From an uncultured Propionibacteriaceae bacterium (GTDB lineage Bacteria > Actinomycetota > Actinomycetes > Propionibacteriales > Propionibacteriaceae): a stretch of 5,279 bases of DNA. Positions within the stretch are counted from its first letter, which is position 1. Every line of letters starts with the position of its first letter. Position numbers and translations under genes: made by a program. Positions 1 through 5,185 of the stretch are shown in pieces. The DNA lies in contig CAKZJI010000464.1 of NCBI GenBank assembly GCA_936941515.1, positions 1-5,279 of the forward strand, written 5' to 3'. The notes beneath the pieces are model-generated. The model saw only the letters and a program-made list of their open reading frames with translations. It was not told where the DNA came from and did no database searches.

Positions 1-44
1 ACACGCACAACACGTCAATTAACTATTGCAGCCACCGATTCTGA

Positions 45-365
45 CTAAGCCTCATAGTAGAGGCCAAAGATCGCCAGGACCACGCCAACTATAAACCGTT
101 TCGGCAGAAAACTTGTACTGCTTGACACATTGGCGATATTACGGATGGGACACGAATCCTCACGTGTCCCCACCGGGATGAATCCCAACAGCAAATTGGG
201 CACCTTGAAAACGAATCTGGTGGATGAGCACATCAGCTGCACCTTGAGGTAGGGAGCCAGCACAGAAGCTTGTATCACGTCACCATAGACGGAGCTCTCG
301 CCTGGGGACAGCACGAAATCTACACTGTTCTGCACATTGGACGACGGAGGAACGGGATCTGTCAT
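45..365 (-). CDS. Small conserved-looking hypothetical protein, possibly C-terminally truncated
   Basis: This encodes 106 residues and the function is not known. I chose the ATG at 363-365 because AGAAGG (minus strand, 372-377) sits six bases upstream; a TTG two codons earlier would leave no room for a ribosome binding site. The N-terminus is polar and Pro/Ser-rich. Residues 36-86 (VLAPYLKVQLMCSSTRFVFKV, then PNLLLGFIPVG, PIRNIANV and SSSTSF) read like a beta-rich PH-like fold of the sort seen in small actinobacterial proteins; this is pattern memory, not a search result. Residues 91-103 (FIVGVVLAIFGLY) are hydrophobic and could begin a membrane helix, but the protein stops three residues later, so the original C-terminus may have been lost. 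G+C is about 52% at 61-180, well below the neighbouring flavoenzyme gene, which suggests separate acquisition. The clear Shine-Dalgarno and conserved-looking core argue for a real gene; the functional reading is weak. Confidence 0.6.
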   Translation of the reverse strand: MTDPVPPSSNVQNSVDFVLSPGESSVYGDVIQASVLAPYLKVQLMCSSTRFVFKVPNLLLGFIPVGTREDSCPIRNIANVSSSTSFLPKRFIVGVVLAIFGLYYEA

Positions 366-392
366 AACCAACCTTCTTCCGAAGATGACACT

Positions 393-409
393 GCTAGAAG
401 CACTCTAGC
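393..409 (-). promoter_or_regulatory. Perfect inverted repeat upstream of the small minus-strand gene, overlapping a -10-like box
   Basis: GCTAGA-AGCAC-TCTAGC is a perfect 6-base dyad with a 5-base spacer in the 143-base gap between the flavoenzyme stop and the start of the small gene. On the minus strand it contains TAGAGT (402-407), which fits the actinobacterial TAnnnT -10 pattern and would give a leader of roughly 30 bases before the ATG at 363-365. I see no convincing -35 element. It may be an operator-promoter site for the small gene; it has no U tract and does not look like a terminator for the flavoenzyme. This is inference from symmetry and position only. Confidence 0.35.
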
Positions 410-508
410 GACATCACCGACGGGTCGACCAGGGTTTCCTAGAAGTTAGGGGCAGGCAATCCCGATGCGATGCGGAGACAACCTCGTGACGCGACTGACC
501 CCGGCCTC

Positions 509-2737
509 TCAGTACAGCTCCGCATGGATGGAGCTGGCCCCGCGGCCCTCTAGAAGCGCTCGGGCATCGGCAACCATGGCCGACGATCCACACAGGTAAA
601 AGCCAGTGTCAGCGTCGAAGTCCAGAGTCTGAAGGGCCTCTGTGACGTGCCCTTGGAACGTCCCGGCCACCGGCTCGCGGCTGATGCAGCGGATCACCTG
701 TTCGGGAAGCGGATCGTCGAGCAGGGTTGTGAGGTCCTCATCGCGGGTGCGGCAGCCGAACAACAGCACATTGCCGTCTGTCGCCTGTCTGATCATGGGT
801 AGGAGCGGCGCCAGTCCGGTGCCGGTGGCGACGAACACCCGACGCCTCTCTGCTGGGGCCAGGACGAATTGGCCCAGCGGCAGTTCGATCTTGGTCTTGA
901 TGCCGACCTCCGCCGCCTCGACGAATTGCGAGCCCTGCCCGCCTGTCCGAGTGCTGATGAGGAACCGCACCTGGTCGTCGTCGATTCCGGCGATGGAATA
1001 GTCGCGCCAGGCGTCATTGCCGACGTGCAGGCGGGCGAACTGGCCGGGGGCCCACTCCCCCACCTCTCCCTCGACACGGAAGACGGCTTCCCAGACGCTT
1101 GGTGTGAGGCGGCGTTTGACGATCAGGGTGGCGTGGTGTTTGCCCGGCGGCAGCGGCCAGTTCCCCAGCACAGGTGATGGCCCCTGCTTCAGTGCCGACT
1201 GAATGGTGGGGAACCCCTTAGGCCCCAGCACCTGGGAGGCTGCCAGGACACCGCCCATCATCGCACCGCCGACACCCAGGCTAAAGACATCCTGCCCTGA
1301 CAGGTAGAGCCCCCGGACCGGGGTGCGTGACCCTATTGGCTTGGCGCGGTAGTACTCAGGCGTGGCCGGGATGCCGTAGAAGGCGCCGCCCGGATGCGAG
1401 GTGTAGTGCTCGACGGTCAGTGGCGTCGAGACCTCCATGTATCCGACCAGATCGCTCAGACCCGGAATGGCGGTCTCAGCCAGACGGAGCATCTCATGGC
1501 CGAGGCGCTTCTTGAGCTTCGAGTAGTCGGCTCCACGGTTACCCAGCTGAGTGCCCTGCCATGCGCCGAACTCCGACGTAGACAGGAACGAGATGAGCTC
1601 CGCGGTGTGCACCCTCTCCCCCGACTTGACCGACGAGAACGACACGAAGACACCCTGCGGGAACCTCTCGTCTTTGATCGCGACGGAGCGTTCGTGGTCG
1701 AAATCGCGGTAGATCCACAAGTTCCCACCGTCGACGCCGATGGTGCGCGGATCCTCACGCAGCCGCAGGTACACAGTCACGGCCGATGGGCCGGTGCCGT
1801 ATCCCTCAATCAGCGACCGCACCGACGCGGTCGCCTGCCCGACGGCGCCATCGGTGGGCAGCAGCCGGCCAAATGTGATGGCTGCGCCGGCATTCGAGAT
1901 CACGACCGGGGCGCGGTGGACCACCTCGGGCGAGGAGGGGTTCCGGTGGTCGCGGACCCGCACTCCGGTCGCCGCGCCGTCCTCGACGAGGATCTCGACG
2001 ACCTCCTGGGAGACGCGGACCGCACCACCCGCCTGCTCGATCCCCTTCTCGAAGGTGCGGGCGATCCGGGAGCTGCCGCCCTTCGGGAACCAGGCGCCGT
2101 CCAGATAGTGGCTGACGATCCCAGCATGGACGACGAAGGGGCTGCGCGACGGCGGCAACCCGTAGTCACCCCACTGGCTGGCGACCAGCGCCCGCAGCCT
2201 CGGGGAACGGAAGCGCCGCTTCAGATAGTCCTGTGTGGTGCGGGTCGCCATGCGCCCGGTGAGCTGCTGGAGGCCACGGGCCACCGAGGCGATGGGACGC
2301 GGCGCCATGGCCTGGATGAAGCGGAGCATCCCCCACCGGGCGGCGCGGCGGATGTCCCGGAAATAGCGCCGGATGGCGCGGGCCTCGCTGGGAAAGGCCT
2401 CGGTGAGGCGCTGCTGGTAGGCGTCCTGGCCGCAGGGGACCGGGAAGTCGAGGCCCGGATAGACGAACCGGTCGTAATGGTCGGGCATCCGGACCCAATC
2501 CAGCTCCCCGCCGGACAGGTAGTCGAGGTAGGAGCGGATGAGACCACCGGGTTCGAGTTGTCCGATGTAGTGCACGCCGACATCCCAGGACGCGCCGTCC
2601 CGCCGGAAGGTGTGGGTGAGCCCGCCGGGCTCGGTGTGTTTCTCCAGCACAAGCACCCTCTTTCCGGCGACACGCGCCAGCAGACCGGCAGCCGCAAGTC
2701 CCCCAATCCCTGATCCGATCACGATGACGTCATACAC
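509..2737 (-). CDS. RetSat/CrtI-like FAD oxidoreductase fused to a ferredoxin-reductase-type FAD/NAD(P)H module
   Basis: This encodes 742 residues in two modules. Residues 1 to about 505 belong to the phytoene desaturase/carotenoid isomerase/retinol saturase (RetSat) family. They show the dinucleotide motif VIGSGIGG (G8, G10, G13), E32 for ribose binding, EPGGLTHTF (36-44), the RetSat-like WDVGVHYIG (51-59), and the C-terminal flavin motif GLYLSGQDVFSLGVGG (476-491). After a Pro-rich linker, residues 535-742 form an FNR-type reductase: RDYS (578-581, FAD), GGQGSQF (599-605), ATGTGLAP (637-644, nicotinamide nucleotide), FYLCGSSAMV (713-722) and a terminal ...HAELY whose Tyr742 could stack on the flavin. 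There is no 2Fe-2S cysteine motif. The family desaturates, isomerises or saturates polyene lipids; the fused module presumably feeds electrons from NAD(P)H, which would favour a saturase (inference). The substrate is unknown, and no carotenoid genes are present nearby. The GTG start at 2735-2737 is chosen because GGAG (2743-2746, minus strand) lies five bases upstream. A divergent TetR gene probably regulates it. Confidence 0.92.
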   Translation of the reverse strand: MYDVIVIGSGIGGLAAAGLLARVAGKRVLVLEKHTEPGGLTHTFRRDGASWDVGVHYIGQLEPGGLIRSYLDYLSGGELDWVRMPDHYDRFVYPGLDFPVPCGQDAYQQRLTEAFPSEARAIRRYFRDIRRAARWGMLRFIQAMAPRPIASVARGLQQLTGRMATRTTQDYLKRRFRSPRLRALVASQWGDYGLPPSRSPFVVHAGIVSHYLDGAWFPKGGSSRIARTFEKGIEQAGGAVRVSQEVVEILVEDGAATGVRVRDHRNPSSPEVVHRAPVVISNAGAAITFGRLLPTDGAVGQATASVRSLIEGYGTGPSAVTVYLRLREDPRTIGVDGGNLWIYRDFDHERSVAIKDERFPQGVFVSFSSVKSGERVHTAELISFLSTSEFGAWQGTQLGNRGADYSKLKKRLGHEMLRLAETAIPGLSDLVGYMEVSTPLTVEHYTSHPGGAFYGIPATPEYYRAKPIGSRTPVRGLYLSGQDVFSLGVGGAMMGGVLAASQVLGPKGFPTIQSALKQGPSPVLGNWPLPPGKHHATLIVKRRLTPSVWEAVFRVEGEVGEWAPGQFARLHVGNDAWRDYSIAGIDDDQVRFLISTRTGGQGSQFVEAAEVGIKTKIELPLGQFVLAPAERRRVFVATGTGLAPLLPMIRQATDGNVLLFGCRTRDEDLTTLLDDPLPEQVIRCISREPVAGTFQGHVTEALQTLDFDADTGFYLCGSSAMVADARALLEGRGASSIHAELY

Positions 2738-2755
2738 AGCGACTCCGTTCCATCC

Positions 2756-2761
2756 AAGTTA
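2756..2761 (-). promoter_or_regulatory. Candidate -10 box for the flavoenzyme gene
   Basis: On the minus strand these bases read TAACTT, matching the actinobacterial TAnnnT pattern. They would start transcription about 12 bases before the GTG, leaving room for the GGAG ribosome binding site at 2743-2746. The expected -35 position (about 2779-2784, reading ACCGTT) is a poor match to consensus. The dyad at 2762-2780 would fall between the -35 and -10, a position where a bound repressor would block RNA polymerase. This is inference from spacing. Confidence 0.35.
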
Positions 2762-2780
2762 TTTGACAATGTCTAGCAAA
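2762..2780. promoter_or_regulatory. Candidate TetR operator in the divergent intergenic region
   Basis: The centre is GACAATGTC (2765-2773), a perfect 4-base dyad about a single A. It sits inside TTGACAATGTCTA (2763-2775) and is flanked by TTTG on the left (2762-2765) and CAAA on the right (2777-2780), giving a partial outer symmetry. Length and form resemble sites bound by TetR-family dimers. The site lies in the 109-base gap between the divergent starts, next to the probable flavoenzyme promoter and about 67 bases before the regulator start. TTGACA at 2763-2768 also looks like a plus-strand -35 box, but the nearest downstream -10-like hexamer (TAGCAG, 2784-2789) is only 15 bases away, so I give that reading less weight. 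Confidence 0.5.
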
Positions 2781-2834
2781 CGGTAGCAGGCCGTGGCAGC
2801 AGCCAGCTCCGCCCGGATGGTGACGAGAACGTCG

Positions 2835-2840
2835 TAGACT
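2835..2840 (+). promoter_or_regulatory. -10 box for a leaderless transcript of the TetR gene
   Basis: TAGACT ends six bases before the ATG at 2847. No purine-rich ribosome binding site precedes that ATG (the bases just before it are CACGCC). In Actinomycetota this layout, TAnnnT followed by six or seven bases and then ATG, commonly marks leaderless mRNAs that begin at the A of the start codon. The -35 region near 2812-2817 is not recognisable. The call rests on spacing and the missing Shine-Dalgarno. Confidence 0.45.
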
Positions 2841-2846
2841 CACGCC

Positions 2847-3488
2847 ATGAGCAAGAGGGGACCTGGACGTCCGAAGGCGGATGAGGCACGCGACCTCAAA
2901 GCGGATCTGCTGAAGACGAGTCGCGAGATGCTGGACGAGGGTGGACCGAGCGCGCTGAGCATGCGCGAGGTGGCGCGGCGAACGGGATGTACCCACCAAG
3001 CGCCCTACCATCACTTCGAGAACCGCGAGGCGATCCTGGCCACACTGGTCGCCGAGGGGTTCAGGGAGCTGGCCGAGCGGCTGCGCGCCGTCCATGACCG
3101 GGCGGAGCGGGACGGCGTCAGCGTCACCTTTGAGGCCTCGGCCAACGCCTACGTCGGTTTCGCGCTGGACAATCCGGGAGTGTTCCGGATCATGTTCCGC
3201 CCCGACATGTGCAACCCCGAAAGTTCACCGGAGCTGCTGGAGGCCAGCAACCAGGCTCACGAGGAGTTGGAGCGCCTGGCCCAGATCGCCTACGGCCAAC
3301 GGGGCTCGGCGGAGCGGGCGATGATCATCTGGTCACATGTCCACGGCCAGGCCAGCCTGCTCTTGGATGGAACGCCCAGCCAGCACTTCCCCACGAAAGA
3401 GGAACGGCTTGAGTTCTCACAGGAGGTCAACCGGCTGGCAACCCCCATGCTGCTGCAGGGCCGCCCAGGGCCCCATCGCGGCCGATAA
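2847..3488 (+). CDS. TetR/AcrR-family transcriptional regulator with WHG-type C-terminal domain
   Basis: This encodes 213 residues, normal for a TetR repressor. A basic N-terminal arm (KRGPGRPK, 3-10) precedes the three-helix DNA-binding domain. Its helix-turn-helix runs about 38-57 (LSMREVARRTGCTHQAPYHHF), ending in the Y-x-H-F signature, followed by NREAILATLVAEGF at 59-72. The ligand-binding half includes AYVGFALDNPGVFRIMF (101-117) and the WSHVHG motif (162-167), which is the hallmark of the WHG group of TetR C-terminal domains. The ligand is unknown. It is transcribed divergently from the RetSat-FNR fusion across a gap with a dyad operator candidate, the usual layout for a TetR protein that represses its divergent neighbour and often itself. 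The target is inferred. The ATG at 2847 has no Shine-Dalgarno and is probably read leaderless. The family assignment is secure. Confidence 0.93.
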   Translation: MSKRGPGRPKADEARDLKADLLKTSREMLDEGGPSALSMREVARRTGCTHQAPYHHFENREAILATLVAEGFRELAERLRAVHDRAERDGVSVTFEASANAYVGFALDNPGVFRIMFRPDMCNPESSPELLEASNQAHEELERLAQIAYGQRGSAERAMIIWSHVHGQASLLLDGTPSQHFPTKEERLEFSQEVNRLATPMLLQGRPGPHRGR

Positions 3489-3497
3489 CTACACTTC

Positions 3498-3529
3498 GCA
3501 TCAGAAAACGCATCAAATGATGCCATAAT
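3498..3529 (+). promoter_or_regulatory. Probable operator and -10 region of the vapBC pair
   Basis: GCATCA occurs at 3498-3503 and again at 3510-3515. The second copy is followed after two bases by its reverse complement TGATGC (3518-3523), giving a perfect 6-base dyad, GCATCA-AA-TGATGC. CATAAT (3524-3529) directly after the dyad resembles a -10 box. A transcript starting near 3536 would have a very short leader carrying GGAGG (3536-3540) six bases before the antitoxin ATG. VapB-type antitoxins with their toxins usually bind inverted repeats at their own promoter, and this is the only such structure upstream. A -35 element is not obvious. The direct repeat is 12 bases in period, about one helical turn. 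Confidence 0.5.
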
Positions 3530-3546
3530 TGACGCGGAGGCAGGCT

Positions 3547-3741
3547 ATGCGAACAACGGTAACCATTGATGACGACACCTTGGCCACTGCCATCGAACTG
3601 ACTGGGATCACAGAACGTTCAGCTCTGATTCGAGCCGCTCTTGAGGCCTTGATACGGCGTGAAAGCGCACGCCGACTCGCCGCCCTTGGGGGTAGCGACC
3701 CTCAAGCCATACCTGGACGGCGGCAACGGGAGCAGCGATGA
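3547..3741 (+). CDS. vapB: VapB-family ribbon-helix-helix antitoxin
   Basis: This encodes 64 residues. The N-terminus MRTTVTIDDDTLATAIELTG is a typical antitoxin ribbon-helix-helix: a beta strand at 2-7 that would read DNA as a dimer, then helices at about 9-19 and 24-38 (TERSALIRAALEALIRRES). The sequence ARRLAALGGSDP (41-52), followed by a basic tail, matches the toxin-neutralising C-terminal region of short VapB antitoxins. The start at ATG 3547 is preferred over an upstream TTG because GGAGG lies six bases before it. The stop overlaps the toxin start by four bases (ATGA, 3738-3741), implying translational coupling. Its role is to block the VapC RNase and, as a complex, to repress its own promoter; the repeats at 3498-3523 are the likely binding site. 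It starts 58 bases after the TetR gene, probably with its own promoter. Confidence 0.88.
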   Translation: MRTTVTIDDDTLATAIELTGITERSALIRAALEALIRRESARRLAALGGSDPQAIPGRRQREQR

Positions 3742-4106
3742 TCTTGGTCGACACATCCGTGTGGATCGATCATTTTCATAAGACGGAACCACTTCTGGTG
3801 GGCCACCTTGAGGAAGATGAGATCGCCAGCCATCCCATGGTGCAGCAAGATTTGGCAGTCGGCTCTATAAGGCATAGAAAAGAAATTCTCACACTGTTGA
3901 AGAGGCTCCATCCCATGCCTACATTGCTGCCAGAAGAGGTAATGGCTCTGATAGAAAATCACAGCTTGTGGGGTCGAGGCCTAGGCGTCGTTGATGTTCA
4001 TCTGGCCGGTTCGGTGATGCTCACGCCGGGAGCAAGACTCTGGACTAGAGACAAACGCCTACACACCGCTTGCCAGGAGATGCACATCGATTGCATCATC
4101 GAATGA
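3738..4106 (+). CDS. vapC: VapC-family PIN-domain ribonuclease toxin
   Basis: This encodes 122 residues, slightly short for a VapC. The PIN-domain acidic residues are visible: D5 in ILVDTSVWIDHF, D38 in HPMVQQDLAVGSI, D86 in GLGVVDVHLAGS and D105 in LWTRDKRLH. These would bind Mg2+ or Mn2+ and cleave RNA; VapC toxins typically cut tRNAs or rRNA, but the target cannot be read from sequence. The second acid is usually glutamate (ELALG-like), so Asp38 together with the preceding QQ is unusual and might alter activity. GGGAG at 3728-3732, inside vapB, serves as ribosome binding site five bases before the ATG. The gene is AT-richer than its surroundings (54 of 120 bases G+C at 3841-3960) and uses codons such as ATA and AGA that are rare in the flanking genes, pointing to horizontal transfer. 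The reading frame is intact. Confidence 0.88.
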   Translation: MILVDTSVWIDHFHKTEPLLVGHLEEDEIASHPMVQQDLAVGSIRHRKEILTLLKRLHPMPTLLPEEVMALIENHSLWGRGLGVVDVHLAGSVMLTPGARLWTRDKRLHTACQEMHIDCIIE

Positions 4107-4124
4107 TTTGTCCCCTGCGACCTG

Positions 4125-4130
4125 TAGGGT
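4125..4130 (+). promoter_or_regulatory. -10 box for a leaderless transcript of the 4138 gene
   Basis: TAGGGT ends seven bases before the ATG at 4138, with no Shine-Dalgarno between, which suits a leaderless start. The same bases overlap GGGT-GCG-ACCC (4127-4137), a small perfect dyad ending at the start codon, and TGCGACC is repeated at 4116-4122 and 4130-4136. These could be a control site but are short enough to be chance. The vapC stop is at 4104-4106, so this promoter would separate the next two genes from the toxin-antitoxin pair. Confidence 0.4.
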
Positions 4131-4137
4131 GCGACCC

Positions 4138-4647
4138 ATGACCTCCGATTCCCTACACGCGGCCCGGCACGACGGGGGAGGCGACCGTTTCCTGGCGCTG
4201 TTCCTCACACTCAGCTTAGAGGGCCGGAACCTCCCCCAGCGTGCCGGGGAGCGGAGGCTGCGCAGGCTCGTCGCGGAGTTCTTCGCGCAGCCCGTCGTTC
4301 GTGAAGCCCTTAATCACGGCGACGCCGCCCTCGACGACGAGCTGGCCGATGCGGCCGCCACGTACTTCCAGACCTGCCTCAACGACAGCCAGTACACCTC
4401 CGGGCTGCTCGGGTTGAAACGCCTCAGCGCCCAGGAGGTCCGAGGCAAGATTGCGCGGGATTTCGCGGCCATGGCTGCCGCGGTCACAGCCTCCGGGGCC
4501 TTGCCCGGCGACGGGGCACGCCTGCTGTCGGCTCTCGTGACTGGGATGCGGCAGGCCGTGGGCGATGGGGCGGAGGAGCTGGCGCGCGATGCCATTGCTG
4601 CCGATCACCGGGCCACGGAGGCGTCCGAAGTGCTGTGGAGCGAATGA
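4138..4647 (+). CDS. Uncharacterised soluble alpha-helical protein, upstream partner of ynfA
   Basis: This encodes 169 residues from the ATG at 4138. The frame is open to a TTG at 4108, but a TAGGGT box seven bases before the ATG and the lack of any ribosome binding site for the TTG favour the shorter form. I see no signal peptide or membrane segment. The protein appears almost wholly alpha-helical: an acidic/basic N-terminus, a hydrophobic helix FLALFLTLSLEGRNLP (18-33), a basic helix (39-50), then ATYFQTCLNDSQYTSGLLGLKRLSAQEV (74-101), which looks like the conserved heart of a family, and Ala-rich helices to the end. I have a vague recollection of small DUF families with a similar YF..C...YTS.LLGL pattern (perhaps DUF6553), which I cannot verify. 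No catalytic motif is evident. The stop is three bases before ynfA, so the two are probably cotranscribed. High third-position G+C supports a true coding region native to the genome. Confidence 0.82.
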   Translation: MTSDSLHAARHDGGGDRFLALFLTLSLEGRNLPQRAGERRLRRLVAEFFAQPVVREALNHGDAALDDELADAAATYFQTCLNDSQYTSGLLGLKRLSAQEVRGKIARDFAAMAAAVTASGALPGDGARLLSALVTGMRQAVGDGAEELARDAIAADHRATEASEVLWSE

Positions 4648-4650
4648 GAC

Positions 4651-4980
4651 ATGCTGAAATCGATGGTGTTGTTCCTGGCTGCTGCCCTCTGCGAGATCGG
4701 CGGGGCCTGGCTGGTGTGGCAGGGCATCCGGGAGCACCGGGGCTGGGCGTGGATCGGCGGCGGAGTGATCGCCCTGGGCCTCTACGGCGTCGTCGCCACG
4801 CTGCAGCCCGACGCCAACTTCGGCCGCATCCTGGCTGCCTACGGAGGCGTCTTCATCGCGGGCTCCCTCATCTGGGGCATGGTGGCAGACGGCTTCCGCC
4901 CCGACCGCTGGGATGTCATCGGAGCACTCGTCTGCCTGGTGGGCGTCGGGATCATCATGTACGCGCCAAGGCCCGCGTAG
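4651..4980 (+). CDS. ynfA: YnfA/UPF0060 family inner-membrane protein
   Basis: This encodes 109 residues, the same size as E. coli YnfA (108). Four hydrophobic segments are visible at about 3-23, 32-51, 58-78 and 86-105. The family pattern is clear: [12 protein letters not shown] (12-23) with Glu15 in the first helix, [23 protein letters not shown] (51-73), and [20 protein letters not shown] (85-104). YnfA proteins are related to the small multidrug resistance (SMR) transporters. Glu15 occupies a place like the essential proton- and drug-binding glutamate of EmrE, and some YnfA proteins have been reported as efflux pumps; transport by this one is inference. SMR-type proteins work as dimers in the cytoplasmic membrane. 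A weak GGAG (4637-4640) ten bases upstream and the 3-base gap from the preceding stop suggest translation coupled to the upstream gene. A stem-loop follows the stop. Confidence 0.93.
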   Translation: MLKSMVLFLAAALCEIGGAWLVWQGIREHRGWAWIGGGVIALGLYGVVATLQPDANFGRILAAYGGVFIAGSLIWGMVADGFRPDRWDVIGALVCLVGVGIIMYAPRPA

Positions 4981-4992
4981 CTCAGACATCAC

Positions 4993-5017
4993 GCCACTGG
5001 GGCCTTAACCCATTGGC
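4993..5017 (+). terminator. Candidate terminator hairpin after ynfA
   Basis: GCCACTGGG (4993-5001) pairs with CCCATTGGC (5009-5017), giving eight pairs and one C-T mismatch around a 7-base loop (GCCTTAA). It begins 13 bases after the ynfA stop. The following bases (TTCCTCTC) are pyrimidine-rich but not a true U tract. Actinobacterial terminators often lack a strong U tract, so this is plausible. It fits the end of the 4138-4980 transcription unit. Confidence 0.45.
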
Positions 5018-5069
5018 TTCCTCTCGACGCGGAAGACAGTGTCCGGCCGGGGAGGCGATGCGGGATTGC

Positions 5070-5086
5070 CTTGAGGATGCCTCAGG
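5070..5086. other. Small hairpin-forming dyad
   Basis: TGAGG-ATG-CCTCA (5072-5084) is a perfect 5-base inverted repeat. It extends by one G-T and one C-G pair to 5070-5086 and lies about 90 bases after ynfA. It has a 3-base loop and no U tract. It might be part of a terminator or a protein-binding site, or chance; nothing around it decides. Confidence 0.25.
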
Positions 5087-5185
5087 AATGCTTCGCAGGC
5101 AGCGAACCGGACGTCGATGAGGCAGCTGATTCCCTCGTCATCACAGATTTAGGGTTATTCACAGCTGCTGGCAACTGGGCTCTGA

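Noticed and set aside
1070..1085. Near-identical 16-base match between CTCGACACGGAAGACG here and 5023-5038
   Set aside because: It is a single short match, one copy within a conserved coding region, with no flanking similarity; chance is sufficient.
642..1202. Several overlapping short plus-strand frames
   Set aside because: All are shadows of the FNR module of the flavoenzyme and show low-complexity Arg/Ser/Ala composition.
1394..2713. Long open frame of 439 residues on the plus strand
   Set aside because: It lies antisense within the flavoenzyme gene, whose protein has clear domain motifs. The plus-strand product is Gly/Arg/Asp-rich with no recognisable fold; long antisense frames are common in GC-biased genes.
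2763..2789. TTGACA as a plus-strand -35 box driving the TetR gene
   Set aside because: The only -10-like hexamer (TAGCAG) is 15 bases away and poor. The leaderless TAGACT box close to the ATG explains the start better.
3427..3483. GC-rich self-complementary stretch at the end of the TetR gene as a terminator
   Set aside because: It lies inside the coding region and has no U tract after it. The C-terminal GRPGPHRGR tail is GC-rich by codon choice.
4971..4985. GCCCGCGTAGCTCAG, resembling the 5' part of a tRNA
   Set aside because: It is the last codons of ynfA plus the stop. No D-stem partner, anticodon arm or T-arm (GGTTCRA) follows in the expected places.
4216..4992. 258-residue open frame on the minus strand
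   Set aside because: It covers the antisense of both the 4138 gene and ynfA. The product is His/Gln/Pro/Gly-rich and featureless, while YnfA is unmistakable on the plus strand.
4635..5120. 161-residue open frame on the plus strand
   Set aside because: It overlaps ynfA in another frame, is dominated by Arg and Gly runs and has no ribosome binding site.
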